NCBI GenBank assembly: GCA_023238725.1
Contig: CM041551.1
Coordinates: 4,363,259-4,427,258, forward strand
DNA length: 64,000 bases
Source of the DNA: Scortum barcoo
Lineage: Eukaryota > Chordata > Actinopteri > Centrarchiformes > Terapontidae
Direction: 5' to 3'
Both the position numbers and the translations under genes were made by a program. The notes beneath the pieces were generated by a model. The model did not search any database. It worked only from the letters and a program-made list of their open reading frames with translations, and was not told where the DNA came from. Below, piece by piece: positions 25,452 through 40,400 of the stretch (position 1 is the first letter of the stretch; every line of letters starts with the position of its first letter).

Positions 25452-28400
25452 TTGCCAACACACGAGGCATCAGGCATCGTTTTCAGACGAGACATTCCTG
25501 AGCCCAAAGAGCTGTAGGATAAGACGGAGGGGAAAAACAAATAGCGCTCGACACAAATGGACCTCTTGCATCCAAAGGTCTAGAGTCCTGTTCCACCGTA
25601 TAAGCCTGTAACACTTGGGTTGGGTATGCCACTTTTTAAATGCTTAGTGCGGGGGCTGTGGAAACTACTCCCAGAATGTGTGCTCCCCAGATAACAGTCT
25701 AATGAGTTCACCGCCATGGACTTCTATACGTACATATTTCAAATGTCACACCCACTAACTTCGCCTTTTGCTTTCTTTGTTTATTAGTAGGGGAGTGAAG
25801 TACGTTAGCTCAGCTGAAATTTCATTGAAACTTGCTTTGATCATTTCCCTTAAGTCCAGAGGATGGGTAAGGTACTGTACACATACACCATTGTGATCTT
25901 GTCCAGAAATAGTTAGACGTTTAATACAATCAAATATTTTTAGGTCATAATGCCATAATCATTTTCACAGATGCCTGTTAGCAGTTGTGTGGAGGGAGCA
26001 TTTGAAGGACTGTCTGTCTAGTCACTTTTTCACTTGCTGTCCTTAAAGCGTTCTCCTTTCCTGATCTCTCCTGGTTAGTCTCTCCTTTTTTGATTCTATT
26101 CCTCTTCTCTCCTAAGACCTTCTTGAGTCTTCTGGAGGCATGTTACAATACATTATGTTGGCCCACAGTGATGTGGCTCAACTTCTGTCGTTACAATAAT
26201 GTGAAGTCTGCAGAAATCCGGGCATGTTTTGCCTTGACTGTCTAGCATGCTTCCCTGTATTATGCAAGCGAAGCAAATTGGTGATAGATCAAACAGAGCA
26301 GCCCTTCTGTCTACCCCAGGCTTTTGTATTTTTGTCATTATGAGCAGCAACTCTGCTCTTCCTTTTATTCACTGTTGGGCTAATAATGGCTGACATTGTG
26401 GAAAGCATCCTCCACCTCCCTCTGCTATGAGCCTTCCTCATCCCTCCCAACTGAGCCAATAATGGGCACGCATAATAAGGCCGAAAGAGCCGGTAATGCT
26501 TCCCACATTTGGTACCCACGAACGGGACTAAGTGTTACAGCGTTAAACCGCAGCGTGCAGCATCGAGCCGAGAGAGTAATACTCGCTTAATCCCCAGCTG
26601 CCATGGCTGGTTAATTCCATAGATGTCGTCTCCATTAGTCCAAAGGAGAGAGGGCCCCCGCCGGGAGAGCCAGGATGGGCACTGGAGCTGTCAGCGCGGT
26701 CTCCTGCAGTTAGGCCACGGGCCCTAGATGGCGGCCCTCACTGCTGAGGGGCCTCGCAACAGGTGGTTTCACTATGAGGCTTTTCCTCCTAGCTTCACCG
26801 CACTTTTTGTCTCTCCCTCTCTGCACCAAATGAACTTTGATTGGAGGGAAAATGGTGTGTCATTTTTTATTCTTCTCCGTGTTGTCATCTCGCTGATCGC
26901 CTACGCGTGATGTCTGGAAGACCTGACGCTTGTATTGTTCTCAGGCTTCTCCTCTTTCAGACACCCATTGGCATGACTTGAGTCCATTTGAATCATCTGT
27001 TATTTTTTTACGAACATTTTTCTTACTGCACTGAACTTTTTTTTTTCTTTTACAGTTGTAGCCGTTTCTTTTACAGGTGTGGGTATGTAGCAAGTCACAG
27101 GAAGTTAGTGTCCGAGTGGGCAGTTTGTATTCACAATTTGCAGAGGCCTCCGGCGCTTTCTTTACACACATGCTGAATTTCCTACGTGGCTGTTAGATAT
27201 TATCACAGTGGAAAATGGGCTTGAAGGACTGCTGGCGACTTCCAAGCAGTTGTGTGTGTGTATGTCTGTGTGTCTGCGCATAGTCACAGCTTGTGTTTAC
27301 ACTGTGTTAAATATGCTCATCTTTTTTTCCTCATCTTTTTTCATGTTTCTGTTTTACTGAAAGGATTTTGAATCAAAATGTCTTTGTGTATGTGTGAGAG
27401 AGAGAGAGAGTGAGAGTGATGTGTGTGTGTGTGTGTGTGTACACAAGTTTTCAGTTGCAGTTCTGGCAATTACCCAGTCACAGCCTGGTGCACACCATTA
27501 GGATGGTTCATGTGCGTGTGTGTGGGACTTAAGCAAGGAAACTTTAACTCCATACCCCAAGACACACACAGCGCTCTTTTGCAGAAAAATACACCAGGAC
27601 ACTGCCACTACTCAGCTCTCATTCCACGGAAATTCAGAACAGAACTATTGTCAACAAATCTGATTTGACCTGTCAAAACATCCGAAGAGGTATTGGATCT
27701 CGGTGCCACACATATCATACATTCTTTCTCAGCTAGTAAGCCTGATGCTTGGATCGCCCTGTGACAAACATGTTGATGTTCCAACTTACCCAAGGCTTTT
27801 CATGACAAACAGGCAGTCTTTCTTCGCTCGAACAGGGCTTGAATCATTCCTTAATCCTGGATCAAATTAATTTCCATCCCCTCTGTCTAATTCAGTCTCC
27901 ATCAGAACTAAGGATGAGATGATTATTTCGGGGTGTAGAGGGGTGTGGGGGGGGGGTTTGGTGAGGGGAAGGGCTGCTGCTAGCTGCTGCATGAGGGTTT
28001 GATTTATCTACCCTTAGGCGGTGCTAGAAGTGAGGGCAAAAGAATTCTCCCTATTATTTTGATGGAGCTGGAAAGGTTGAAGCGATCTTGAGGGGTACTA
28101 GATTACTGAGGGGCCCTCTGAACTGAGGGATGTTGAGCCTCGTAATGAAACTCTGTGCACCTGCCTGCCCTGTGGTAGGCAGCAGAGATCGCCTCAGCCA
28201 ACGAGATGGCAGCTTGTCATACTCGAGGACAGACAGAATTAATGACTTTACTAGTATTACTTAAAGCCTAATTAGCGATTAGTGATAAATGCTTGACCAT
28301 AGTGGGTGTTTGGGTTTGAACTTCCATAAAATGGACTTCTTGCTTTCAATAGGATATCATTAACATTGTACTTTTAATGTTTATTGTAATGATGTCAGCC

Positions 28401-31400
28401 CGTTGTGGATATTGGTTACAGTTTGATGTCTTTACAGGAGAAATGCAGATGAGCGGTATGTTTTCCACTGTGTGGCAGAGGCTAATACTCCCCGGGTGGG
28501 GGTAGGAGGGGGTGAGGGTGCTGAATGAGTAGATTAACCACAGGAGAAATGGCACAGACAACGTAAGCCGCAAGTTGCCCACAGTGGAACAAAGTCTGCC
28601 CTGAATGTTCAGTGTAACACTATATTCAGCCCTTGCGTTCGCATGTGTGTATGCTCTTACATATACACAAGCTCATGCAAAAACATTATTATTCTCCTCC
28701 AATGACTTATAGTGTGTTTCATTTGTAACTCAGCAGAGGTCCACAGCTCCATCGCTTATTAAGGGACTGTTTGGAAAAGAACAAGCTGAAGAAGAATGCA
28801 GACTCTTTCTCTTCTCTGCATGTCTGCACAGTGGTTTGAAAATGTTGTGGAAAATATTAAGGGGGCTGGTGACTGTTTAAACTCCTGATTCTTCTCTCAC
28901 TCTTTAAGTTTCATGCTGTCTTGATCTTACATGGGCATCTTGCATCATATTTTTGAGTTGGTTAATTACTGATTAGAAACTGAAATAATTAAAAACAACG
29001 CGTAACTGTAAATAGAAAAAGGGTATTAGATATCTTGGTTTCTGGAGATTTGTCTCTTTTTAGAGTCAGCCAACATGTGTCATGAATAGGGCTGGGGCGA
29101 TTCATCGACGTAGTCGTGTGTACAGTGATCCCCCACGAAAGGTGAAAAACCATAGGTTTATATGGTTATTTTTATATATATTTAAGCCCTTATAAACATG
29201 TCCCACACAGTTATACAGTATAAACCCTTTATATTCTCTTAGATATTACGTAAAATTCATTGAAATTATGTATGTAAACACACTGTTATATATACTACGC
29301 ACAAATATACATATCGTATTTCATTGAGGAGTTTTATTTAATACATAATACAGTTTTAAACACACTGTAATAATACATCCTTTAACAAAAAAAAAAGATA
29401 TTTACTGTAATATATAGTAATAGTCAATATCCTCGGCAGAAATCCGCGAACCAGCAAAACATCCGCGATATATGTTTTCATATAAAATCTACGATATAGT
29501 TAAGCCGCTATGAAAACCGAAGCGCGATATAGCGAGGGATTACTGTACTTTGATCACACAGCTCTTCTTCTCTGAAGTTTGAAGTATTGTTGAAACTTTT
29601 AGTAGTGAAGAAAATACTTGAATTAGGACCTACAGTATGTCGATAAATTAGTCGATAGATTAGTCGACTAATCGGAAAAATATCGATTAGATTAATCAAT
29701 AAAAGAATAATCGTTAGGTGCAGCCCTAGTCATGAATACAAACGATATGCATAAATTAGGGGGAAATGTCTCCTTTTGATACTGCTCATTTGTTATTAGT
29801 ATTATACAGGTAGTGAGTGTTGTAAAATTCCCCGGACACATGGGGCAACCTTTCTGAACACAAAATGACACACACATACATAGTTACATACGTACCTCGC
29901 CACTGTCCAAAATTGCAGTATGAATGAATAAATTGTAGCTTGACAGAAAACAACCGTTTACCAACTACCAATGAATTCAGTAGCAGTCAATTACAGGAAA
30001 GAGCATCTAGTTTATTCTGTTTCACAGTATAAACCACAAGATTCAAGACAAATATCTGTAAAAACAAGGATGATTCATTCCTACCTTGATTGAAAGGGAA
30101 ATATCTGAATTCAACAGCCTTAAAAGCTCACCAGAGTCTCCCAGAGATATGTGTATGCACAGAAGATGAAAATTAAATCCACTACATATCACCAGGGGAA
30201 AATGTGAATAAAGCGTTTGAGTGTGATATCCAGGGAAACTGGCCGAGTGTTACGCTGTTCGTCTTTCACCTACAGCAAAGATAGCTGTCATAAAACCGAG
30301 CTGCACAATACAATATGAGGTATTGGACATCGAGCTGTTGAGGTGTTTGCCAAGTCACTGAAACGACCATAAATCGAATTGCACAGCTGCAGGCTTATGT
30401 GTACATAAAGTTGTGTCGGAATCTAGATACCCTCATAGACACACATGCTCATGCACATTTTGTGTGTGTGTGTGTGTGTATCCTAAATTAATGTGTTTCT
30501 TTCTGTCTTCTTTCCCTTCCTCTGTCATTTCATCCCAACCTCCAGCTGGGTTCAGGAGAAGTTTCCGTCTCAGCAGGAGGGACAAAAAGACCAACAAGTC
30601 CATGTACGAGTGCAAGAAGAGCGAAATGTACGACATGGCTGACGTGCCCACGTACGAGGAGGTCACCTCGTACCGCAGGCAGAGCGGAGCTAAACACAGG
30701 CTGGTGGTCCTCGTAGGTGAGTAAAGAGCTTCACTCCAGAGGCTTTATCAAAAAAAAAAAAAAATGTCACTGTTGTCAAGCTCTGATGTTACTGCTTACA
30801 TCAGCCTTTGTTTCCTGAGTTATGGGATGTGGGGGTTGCGATTGCTGTTAAACTTGGCACCAAAGATTTTAATAAAAATCCTCACCTCCCAGCATGGTGA
30901 CATATACAGATCACAGAAACGACTCTGTGACTCAGAGTTTTGCGGTTCCAGAAGCCCCAGGCGGCCTGGCCTTGCCCTCCCTTAACCCCCAACCCAGAAA
31001 TGAGCTTCCCAACGCAGGGGACTCACCCGCAGTCATCCTGGGCGTGCTTAATTTAGACTTTTAGCACTCAGTGGAATTGATGGAGCAGACCTCGTATTAA
31101 TCAGTCACATTTAGTACCTTCATTTACGGCACCTCACTCTCAACGTTCTTTCAATTTTTCGAGCCGATGGAATTGTTAACACTTGCCTCAGGGAGCGGGT
31201 GTTACAAAGCCCTCCAAAGAGCTTAATAACGTGCCAAGGTCTTGAAATGAATTTAGCGGTTTCTCATTCTGTAGTTGTGGTTGGAAGACAAGCGTTGCCA
31301 GTGAGTGGTGGAACAATATGCTAAGCCAGGTGCAACAGTAAAGACCTAAATCATTCTCAGGACCAACTGTACCATCAGTGAGTTCTAGGCTTTTCCACAT

Positions 31401-34400
31401 TTTCCTTTTTAGGTTTGTTACTTGTAACAAAAAATGACAAGTATGTCCCAGACACAGATGGAACAAAACATTCCCTAAATTTTCTGAGTGATTCCTTCCA
31501 ATCTATTTCCATGGGAAGAGAGTCAAGAAAAGAGGACCCAAAAGTCTGTTCCAGTCTTCATCTTTTTATTTCAGATATTCCGACCATAGGCTTTAAACAT
31601 TTGTGAGGTTAATCTAGAAATGAACAACAAGGTCTCAAGGTCTTTTTTCCTCACGAATGCTCTCTGCTGAGGTGTGCTCGTCGCCTGTTTGACCGGGGCC
31701 TTGGTTAACTTAAATACGCCACACGGAGCATGGACTTCATCAGATGTGTTGCTAATTAGCAAGCCCGTTTTCCTGCCAGCACGTCACAGCCTTACACAGA
31801 GGATGCTGAACTTCTCCCACCTGTCATGCTAATGTAAATATTTTCAATTAACTTCCATAATTTGGAGGACAACCTATGGACAATTTCACACGTAACGAAG
31901 CGGAGGGCCGAGGAAAGATCTGCTTTATGTTTCTCGGCCTTTCTCTCAATTTCCTCTCCCAGGAGTCTCTTGATTTTTCTTATTCGAAGTTGTTTCTCTC
32001 CAACATCTCTTTCCTTTTCACGTTATTCAGGAGTGAGACACTTTATTCCTCGATGTAGAGACATGTTTTTTTTCAACACTAAAGAAAATCACTTTCCACT
32101 CGTGGTGAATCTACTAAAACAGGTATTTAGTTTTAAAAATACAGCCTTCATTTTGAGTCCTGGCTGCAAATTCACAGCTTCCCTACTTTCAGGCCTATAT
32201 TCAGCCCCTTTTCAGTCCCAGTTACTTTTCATGGCACATATTCAATTCACTATATCAGCGACAGATTTACCCCTTAAAATTTGTAGTATCAAGGTTATTA
32301 ATCTAGCATCATCTATTAGTTAGCTGAAAACACTGATGCTAAAACTACATGTCCCATGTAAACCGTTTGCATCCTTAAACATTAATGATCGATCTAGCAG
32401 TGATTTGGGAATTAAGAAACACAGTTGTTCTTGTGTTGCAGTGTAGAGCAATTTAGTCCTGATATTACAAGTACAGTAAGTACTCGATAAATTAATTACA
32501 TTAATAAGAGCAGATAAAGATACTGTTTAATTAATTCCTTACAACTCTGCTCTTTTGTTTTTGTTTTTTGAAGTGGAAAAAAGAACATTGCAAAATGGAG
32601 TATTGCTCTTACTGCAGCCCATTTTAGCCTTTAACGTGGAGAAATCTTTTCAGGAATGCCTGCAGGCTTTTCTTCATTAATGTGGACTCGCAGGTCCATT
32701 GTACCCACTAATGAATGACCTGCTGCCCACCTCTTGAGCATAAATGGAGCACTGTGTCTGAGATCTGTTTCAAAGACAAATCAAGATGCTTATCTGGGGT
32801 TTTTTTATGCATCTACAATCAGACAGCCAATAAAAATATATTTTTACATACTGCATGCATAGTTTGACTAAACCACTGATGGTTTTGAAAGAAATCTGAT
32901 TATTTAACCTGACAAAATGGTGTGTTGATTTCCATATTTCCTTGTAACTTGACACACTGAACTTACAGTAAGAGTCTGATGAACTGAAAGTTTTTAGTTT
33001 GAGGTTAGCCCTAATATATTTCAAATACACTGATGCCTGACTGAATGCTTATGTGGTATCCATCCAGATATATAACATTGTAACGCTATTTGAAGACTTC
33101 CCTCCTGTTGAAAGTGTAGTAGCAGTGCATTGTAAATAATCTGTGGTTACCACATTGCAGCACTGTCATCTTCTAATGTGGCAGCAGCGAAGCCGTTGTG
33201 CTGCAATCTACCCTGTCCTGGATGTGAGGCGGGCCAGGAAGTTTGAGGCCGGGTCGAGACTCCAGGGCCCAGAGCCGGGCCTCGTCGGGCCTGGCCTCGG
33301 CCTCGGCCTCTCGGCACAAACTGCATGGGATGTGCTCCGTGCTTGGCCTGGAAGTTATTAAGCTCGCAATATTAAAGGCAACTTCTCTAATGAGTGCGGT
33401 AATGAAGTCTGACACTTTTACTGGTGAAGCAATCTACAAGGCCAGAAGCACCGCAAGAGGGCCAGCAAGAGAGACAAATGGAGGGAGAGAAAAACACATA
33501 AACACAATTTAAATACTGCAGCTTAGTCCAGAAAATTTGGAAGAGTTATGCTTTTTTTTATTGTGGCGTTCAGATTTATAATGTTGCTGTTATATTGGAG
33601 CATTGTTTAAAACAAACAATGCACAAAGAGGTGGCGTGTTTAAGGTCAGACGGTGGAACAGGACCACAGGGCACTGCTTCTGCTTGTAAAAGACCCCAGT
33701 GGTGGGCCTGTTGGGCCCCCTTGGCAGGCGGTGGTACAGCTGGAATAAGCTTTAATCGCCATCTGAGGTATTCTGATGAAGGCCTGCTGCCATGCATCAT
33801 TGATATCAGAAGTGGCGAGCAAGGGAGCGATGTACAAGGTGAAAATGGTTTTACGAGCGTGCAGAAGTGGGGCCGTTAGTCATACCATGGGTAGCACAAA
33901 TGGCTGTGTCGGCCCCCAGGGCCCAGGCCCCGATATCCACGCTAAGATTGAAGTAACTGAGCTTGCGTGGAGGTTTGTGGCCTGCTGGGAGTACTGTCTG
34001 CACCACTGTGATAGGGCTCATAAAAGAGCCTCTATTACCACGCTCTGCCACCTTCAGCACCTACAACAACATTGGTCCTCAGCCTTGTTCAAACAGCGCC
34101 ACTGCATTCCTCCCGCGACCCAGAAACAAATTCAAAATGAACTCCACTTCCTCATCTTAATAAATCACCCGTGCTCTCAACCTCCAGGTTCTCTGATTTT
34201 CTTTTTTTTTCCTAACTGAAAAACTCCCTCTCCCCAGCTAAGATTGATGGCTGTCTTTGCCTGGCCATGTGCTTGTTTATGTGAGACGGTAACCACAGAA
34301 TGCCTCGCGCCGTCGGCCCAAAGAGGGCCGAGGTATTTTTCAATATTTTCTTTTTTTCTCTCCCTCCCTCCCCCAATCTCTTTTTGAATTCATAGTAGAG

Positions 34401-37400
34401 TGTGCGAGTGTGCTGAGGAAACAGCTTTTATCACTTACAGCAGTCGCACAATAGGACCCAAACCATGTGTTAGTGGGTGCAGAAGTAAAGGGAAAGCATG
34501 GGGTGTAAATTTGTCTCTGTGTGAAGGCTGCCAGTGTTCAGAGACACTTAAAAGGGCCTCGTTGTCCACACCTATTTATCAGGTTGTGGATCACTCTGAA
34601 GCCTTCCTGCTTCACACCAGATGAAACACAGAGGAACAGTGCAGGTAGCACAGGAGGAAACAGGAGGACTCTTTCTCTGAAAAATACAGAGCTTGTCTCT
34701 TTCAGCATTTCTTTTCGCTCTCTACTTCTCCTGCTCCCTCTCTTTTCCACCTTATCCACATCGCTAAGTGAACTCATTGTCAGTTTGTTTTAGATGAGCG
34801 GCCTGCTAAACACATTTGCCTGGAGAAATGAATTTCCAATAGGGTTTGATGCGATTGTAGTGTCTGCCCAGAACGTCAGGCATGTGAGGAATCTCGAGCC
34901 CAGATCAAGCGCTGTCCCCAACTGTCCCGAACTGCAGAGCTGTGTTAAAGCACTGAATTGCTCATGCAAACACTTGTAACTCCACAACTGATTTCTTGTC
35001 CAGTTCATCAAAGACACTGATGCCAGTCAGTTCCAATTAGGATGATGGAGCACCCTGGTAACAACCACCAAAATACTGGAGAATGGCTTTCAGAGACAGA
35101 GAGCAGAAAGAGAGACTGAGGGGAAACAGTAAAAGAAGAGAGAACATTTGGATACTGATTCAGTGGCTTACGCCAAAAACTAAAACCAGTGAAAACAAGC
35201 TTCTTTATCTTTATCTGCAATTTTGCATGAAAGTAGGACCTACATACTGTGTGTTTATAATATCTGTCCAAACAGTGTCCAAAGCTGCCATATTTTTTGT
35301 GTTTCTTAATATCAAAATTAAATTAATTTAGTATGATTGAACTTCACCATCTCCACATGTTGGAGATTTGGATAAATAGGCTTCATATTGGCTTAAATAC
35401 TGGAGGGATGCTCAGCTTTTAGAGTCACAGATGAATCAATAGACAATACGCCAATAGGCTCTCTTGCCTTCCCCTCTCCAATTCATTGCCTCAGTTTCAC
35501 CACCAAGGCGGGGATGTGATGGAAAATCCAGCTGACTTGCAACAATACAAAAGAGGGCTTCCTTACCTCTACTGTGTACGTCAAGTAAAAATACTTCACT
35601 GTGTTTTAATAGAATAAGAAATGTAATTCAAACTGTAGTAAATTGATTTAATATTATGAGGCAAAAACACGGAGAGATTTTCCCAGTGACGGCGGTGTAG
35701 AAGTACAGCAAGCCGGACAGTGTAGCAGAAAAGTAGTTTAAGATAAGATAAAACTTCATTGATCCAGAGGGAAAATTCATATTACAGCAGCACAGAGACA
35801 GTCAAGAGGGAAGAAAAACGATAAGGAACTATTTATATGAAATACATAAAAATAAAAAAAGACATGACAGAAAGTAGGGAGGTGATGTAGAGTGAAGTAT
35901 AGGTATGAAAAATAAGTACAACACAGACTATATATATCTTTATAAGTACATAAAGATATAGGCAATATAATGCAATGTAAAAATAAAGTAATGACAGATA
36001 TATAACTCTTTCTTCTACTATAACTCCTGTAAAAGTAATAATAATACTGTCAATATATAACGAGGACAAGCTGCAGGTGTGTAGTTTCAATATACTCCAT
36101 GTCTGTTATTTATTACTTTTGTTTAATAGGATGCCCCACCTATTTTACACATTAAGTTCTCCTCATGAGTAAAGTCATGCTGACAGGGGAGCTAAAGTCA
36201 GATAGAGAGACTTTACCCAGTTGCATTATGGGAGTTGTTTTTGGAGCTTAACCTATACAAGGGACTAAGAGTGAGGATTTCTCTGCCTCTGCTGCTTCGG
36301 TTTTCAATATTCAATTTTTTTTTACTTTTCTGATGAGTTTCTTTGTGTCTTTTGAGTGGTGTAACTTTATGGAAATGCAGTGCTAAATTACTGCAGTGCC
36401 CTTTTTAATATGTTGATAATAAAGATTGTTCATTTTGGTTTAGCCTGATAAATCACCTCTTGTTGTCTTATTCCAAGTAGCATCACATCACAGACTTTGA
36501 AATGTTTGCCTTTTCCCCTGCAAGAGGGGGGAAAGATATTCTGAATGGCAGTATGTTTCTCTTATCTGATTGCAGATAAATCTTGATACATTGTTACTTC
36601 TGTCATTTTAATGCAGTTTTTGCTTGCTTGTTTGTTTTTGTGTAGGTCCCACAGGTGTCGGCCTGAATGAGCTCAAGAGGAAACTGTTGATCTCGGACCC
36701 TCAGCACTTCAGTGTGACCATCCCGCGTAAGTCCACTCCACACGTCTCAACTTAGGTCGGTGCATGTGTGTCCGCAGTTGAATCCAACATCAGCTGAGCA
36801 CCATCCAGTAGATTCCATTTGTCTTCCAGCCTTTCCTCCCTGTGTTTTCCATCTTTATTGTCTGCGTGCGTATCTGTTTGTCTTATGTATGTTTTATGCA
36901 TTGTGTTCGCCACAAGCCTTTTACCAGATCTGCTATTCATTGGCAGATAACTTTTAAAGGGAATGAAGACACTGTTTGGTGTTCTCCACATGCTGCAATC
37001 ATACCATAAGAAAGCCAGGTGGACTGGTTGACATAAAAAAATTACAACAACGGCAACTGCAACTACAACAATTCTTACAGACAAAATCTTCAGTTGGGTA
37101 CATTTTGAACAACATTTCTACTTTAAAATTATACAAAGTCAGTCAGGGAATGAAAATTTGCCAGTTTTCCTTATTCTGTGCATTTTTTTCTCTATTTGAT
37201 CTTAGAGCAAGAAGACAAATAAATGTTATTTTTTACTTTTTTTTTTATTTTTATTATTATTTTTTTTTTAGGTCTTACTTATTTTTGCTGCAAGAAAAGG
37301 TACAAACAAGGTTGCATGCATCTTGCCTATCTGAGCCACCAAAACTCCAAAGCAAAAACCAAGCTTTAATTAGATGAATTCAAATTTTTTTTGTTTGCTC

Positions 37401-40400
37401 TGTCCTCCATTTGAAAACGAGCATTTCTTTCTGTAAGTGAGCTCTCAGTCTAACTGCTGTAACCTCGGGACAACTTAATGTAAACATCAAGATACTCAGA
37501 AAGACAAAGTGAACAAAAAAGAAGGGCACTTCAAACTAAACATTTATCTTTATCAGTGCTGCCTGTTGGCGAGCTGCTCTTCTGTGGAGGAAGGACTCTC
37601 CTCAAACATTAAATACTGTGACTGACACGCTGTGTTGTCGTGGAGATAAGTTGCCTCCCTACTCTATATCTATTTGTGCCATACATCTGTCCACCAAGAC
37701 AAACAAACTGGAAATTCATTCTATGAGAAATGTAAGCGCACAACATGCCAGATCAAATTCCGGCTACACAGCGGCCTGCTGCACCCCGTGAGTTTTTAGC
37801 AGCAAATCAAAATAATCACTTTAGGTGAAGGATGTTTAGCTTACTTGTTCCAGTTTAGTTTTAACAGTATGTGAGACCGCTTGTACTGTTGAGCGATGAA
37901 GGTCCAGCCTGAGACTCACACACACACAGAGCTGTCTGGCAGTGAGTAACACCCAGGGCAGCTCCCAGGCAGCACGGCTGGTCCTCTCAAGGCCCAGGCA
38001 GTTGTTTCTCCTCCTGTGTAATTGTCAGCTTTTCACAGTCCGCCTGACAAGCTCCGAGTGATGGAGGAAACTGCGTTTTTCTACCTCCTGAAGACATGCC
38101 ATTCCACTGCTTCACGAATTGGCACCGCGCTACTCACTCTCCTTCCTTTCACAGCTTATTTCTCACTTTCTGTCTGTCTTTTTCTGTCTCTCTCCTCCGC
38201 CTCCTGCTCCCTTTTTTCTCCTTTTAAGAACCCAACGACAGCTTTGCTATAATTCTGAACACCATCCAGCTGCTGCAAACGCCTGCCTCTCCAAGTCCTC
38301 CAGGCTTTTTAAAATTTTTTTTTTTTTTTTTTGTTTTGTGCAATTCTGAGATGTCCCAAACCCAGCCTGTTGGGACAAATAAATCTTTCTGATTTATACA
38401 TTTAAGCAGGGCAGTGGCATTAGTAATTGCATAGTTACCATCTGGGGCTTGGAGGGAAACTGCAACATGAGTTTGAGGAAATATGAGGACCACTGATATT
38501 AATTGCTGTGTTTGTTACACGCCGTGTGGCATAATGGATGTGTCCCAGTCGAAGTCTGACACTTGAAATGTCCCTGGTATTAAAAACCCATCGGTGGTTT
38601 TTTTTTTTTTTGGGGGGGGGGTGTTTCCACAGCATGTTAATTGTTCTCAAATGTGACCTGTGATGCTGTGTTTAATAGAGCCCAGACAGCCTGATTCTGA
38701 CCCATATAGAAGACATATGGCACAAGTCCTGGCTCTCATTGAGAGGAAAGAGACTCGGAAAGTATCTCGTCTCACTTTTTTTTTTTATGTTTGATTGCTG
38801 CCAATGGACACATGGATTTGTTTAACACTTGCTGTTGTTTCGGATTAAGCCCGAAAGCATTACCCCGTTTTGTTAATTTGAAAACTGGAGCTTTGGTGAC
38901 CACCGGCTTGTGGCCCCGGTTAAGATTTGGGACTTTTTTTCCCCTCTTCGTCTTCGCTCTCTCTCTCCCTCTGCTTGTCACTGTAAAATGTAAACCAGCC
39001 GTCTAAGAAACACAAGGAGCATTGCAATAAGCCATTAGAGCAGGGGGTTAAACATTTTGATTCCAGTCCAAGTTTACTGATATTTTCCATGATTTGGGAT
39101 GGAACGGATACACATTTTTTCGTTGCACTGTAATTATTTTCTGTGCCACAAAACGGGGGCCAAAATAACGCATGGTGGATGGTGCTGGTCTAACTATCGA
39201 TGGGCCGTTTGGCACCATGTCTTGCACAATCCTGAATGGGAGGTATAAGTATATGTTATCTCATGACAAGGCTGTTTTGGCTTTCTCCTCGTGTTTTTCC
39301 TACTGTCGTCTGGGGCTGATGACAGAAAGTCATTGATCTTCTTCAGCGTCTTCTCCACCACAGTTGGATTTATGGCTGTCTTTCCTTCTAAAGCAAGTGA
39401 CACATTGTATAAATCACACCATTGGTTTTCCATGAACCCTGTAGATCAGTCTGGACCATATAAAGGAAAGGCACCGGTCCACTACCAGGGCACAGCCTCA
39501 ACACATGCTGATGAAAAGAACAACTCAGAGGAGAGTAAAGCAGAGCTTGGCAGTTTTGGTTGCAGGTGATAAAAGTTTAATAGTTTGTTTTGGAGCTGGT
39601 CGCAGTGCCTGACGGGTGCACACCTCTCCCCTCTGACCTCCGGAGCTCTCCTGAAACGAGCCAGAGTGTGAGTCAACCTCTTGACCTTTACAAATCCACC
39701 CGCGCTGCCTGCTCACACTCCCTCCACGTGCCGCCCCCACCGCCCATTTTACAGCAAGGCTTTATGGTTTATGGCCAAGTAAATGTAGAGACTTGATGTT
39801 AATGAGAGCTCCCAAACTCAATTACCTTACAGCGGCTAACAGTGCCGGCTAACGCTGCAGCTTCTGTTTCTACACTGCAGCCACATTACAAGAGACAAAT
39901 TTAATAAGACACAGTAAACCTCTGCTGAATGTCAGTTAAATGTCTGAGTTTAGGGCTGCAGCACTACAGGTTGTGTATTTTATAGTGCTATTACACAATA
40001 ATATATACAAGGGTTGGCATGGCCCAGCATGCTGTGTTTCAGACTCCCAGGGATGTTAATAAGGGGCTCAGTTCAGATGCTTTCAGCCCCAACAGTGAGT
40101 CAGACAGTCTGGGTTTGAGGTAATCACTGCTTCTCTGCTCTCTCTCAGACACCAGTCGGGCCAAGAGGAACCAGGAGACCGACGGCGTGGAGTACCACTT
40201 TGTCTCCAAACATCTCTTTGAGACGGATATCCACAACAACAAGTAGGGACAACTGCGTCTGGTATTAGTAAAGAAGAAAACTAATGACAGACCCAACACA
40301 CGGTTCAACTTTTAGCTTCTAACTAAATATTTATTCACTTAACTTTATACAGTGAGCATGGACTGCAGAAATTCATGATGTCATAATTTACGACTTTTAA

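Larger units (their letters stand above)
23121..30545 (+). other. mpp7 intron, 3' part of the long SH3-HOOK intron
   Basis: 7.4 kb. It contains (ACAG)n/(GGAT)n at 24827-24875, a CA/TG microsatellite at 25427-25450, a GA and TG pair near 27395-27440, a G-run cluster at 27930-27973, the hAT element at 29087-29728 with a nested insertion, and a TG run at 30461-30478. An open frame at 24182-24409 ends in an exon-like way but does not fit the gene's phase. Confidence 0.75.

Noticed and set aside
39443..39566. Exon-like stretch (DQSGPYKGKAPVHYQG) with AG and GT borders in the intron between GK exons
   Set aside because: The start phase would fit but the end phase is 2, which would frameshift the GK domain. 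The GK domain is complete without it.
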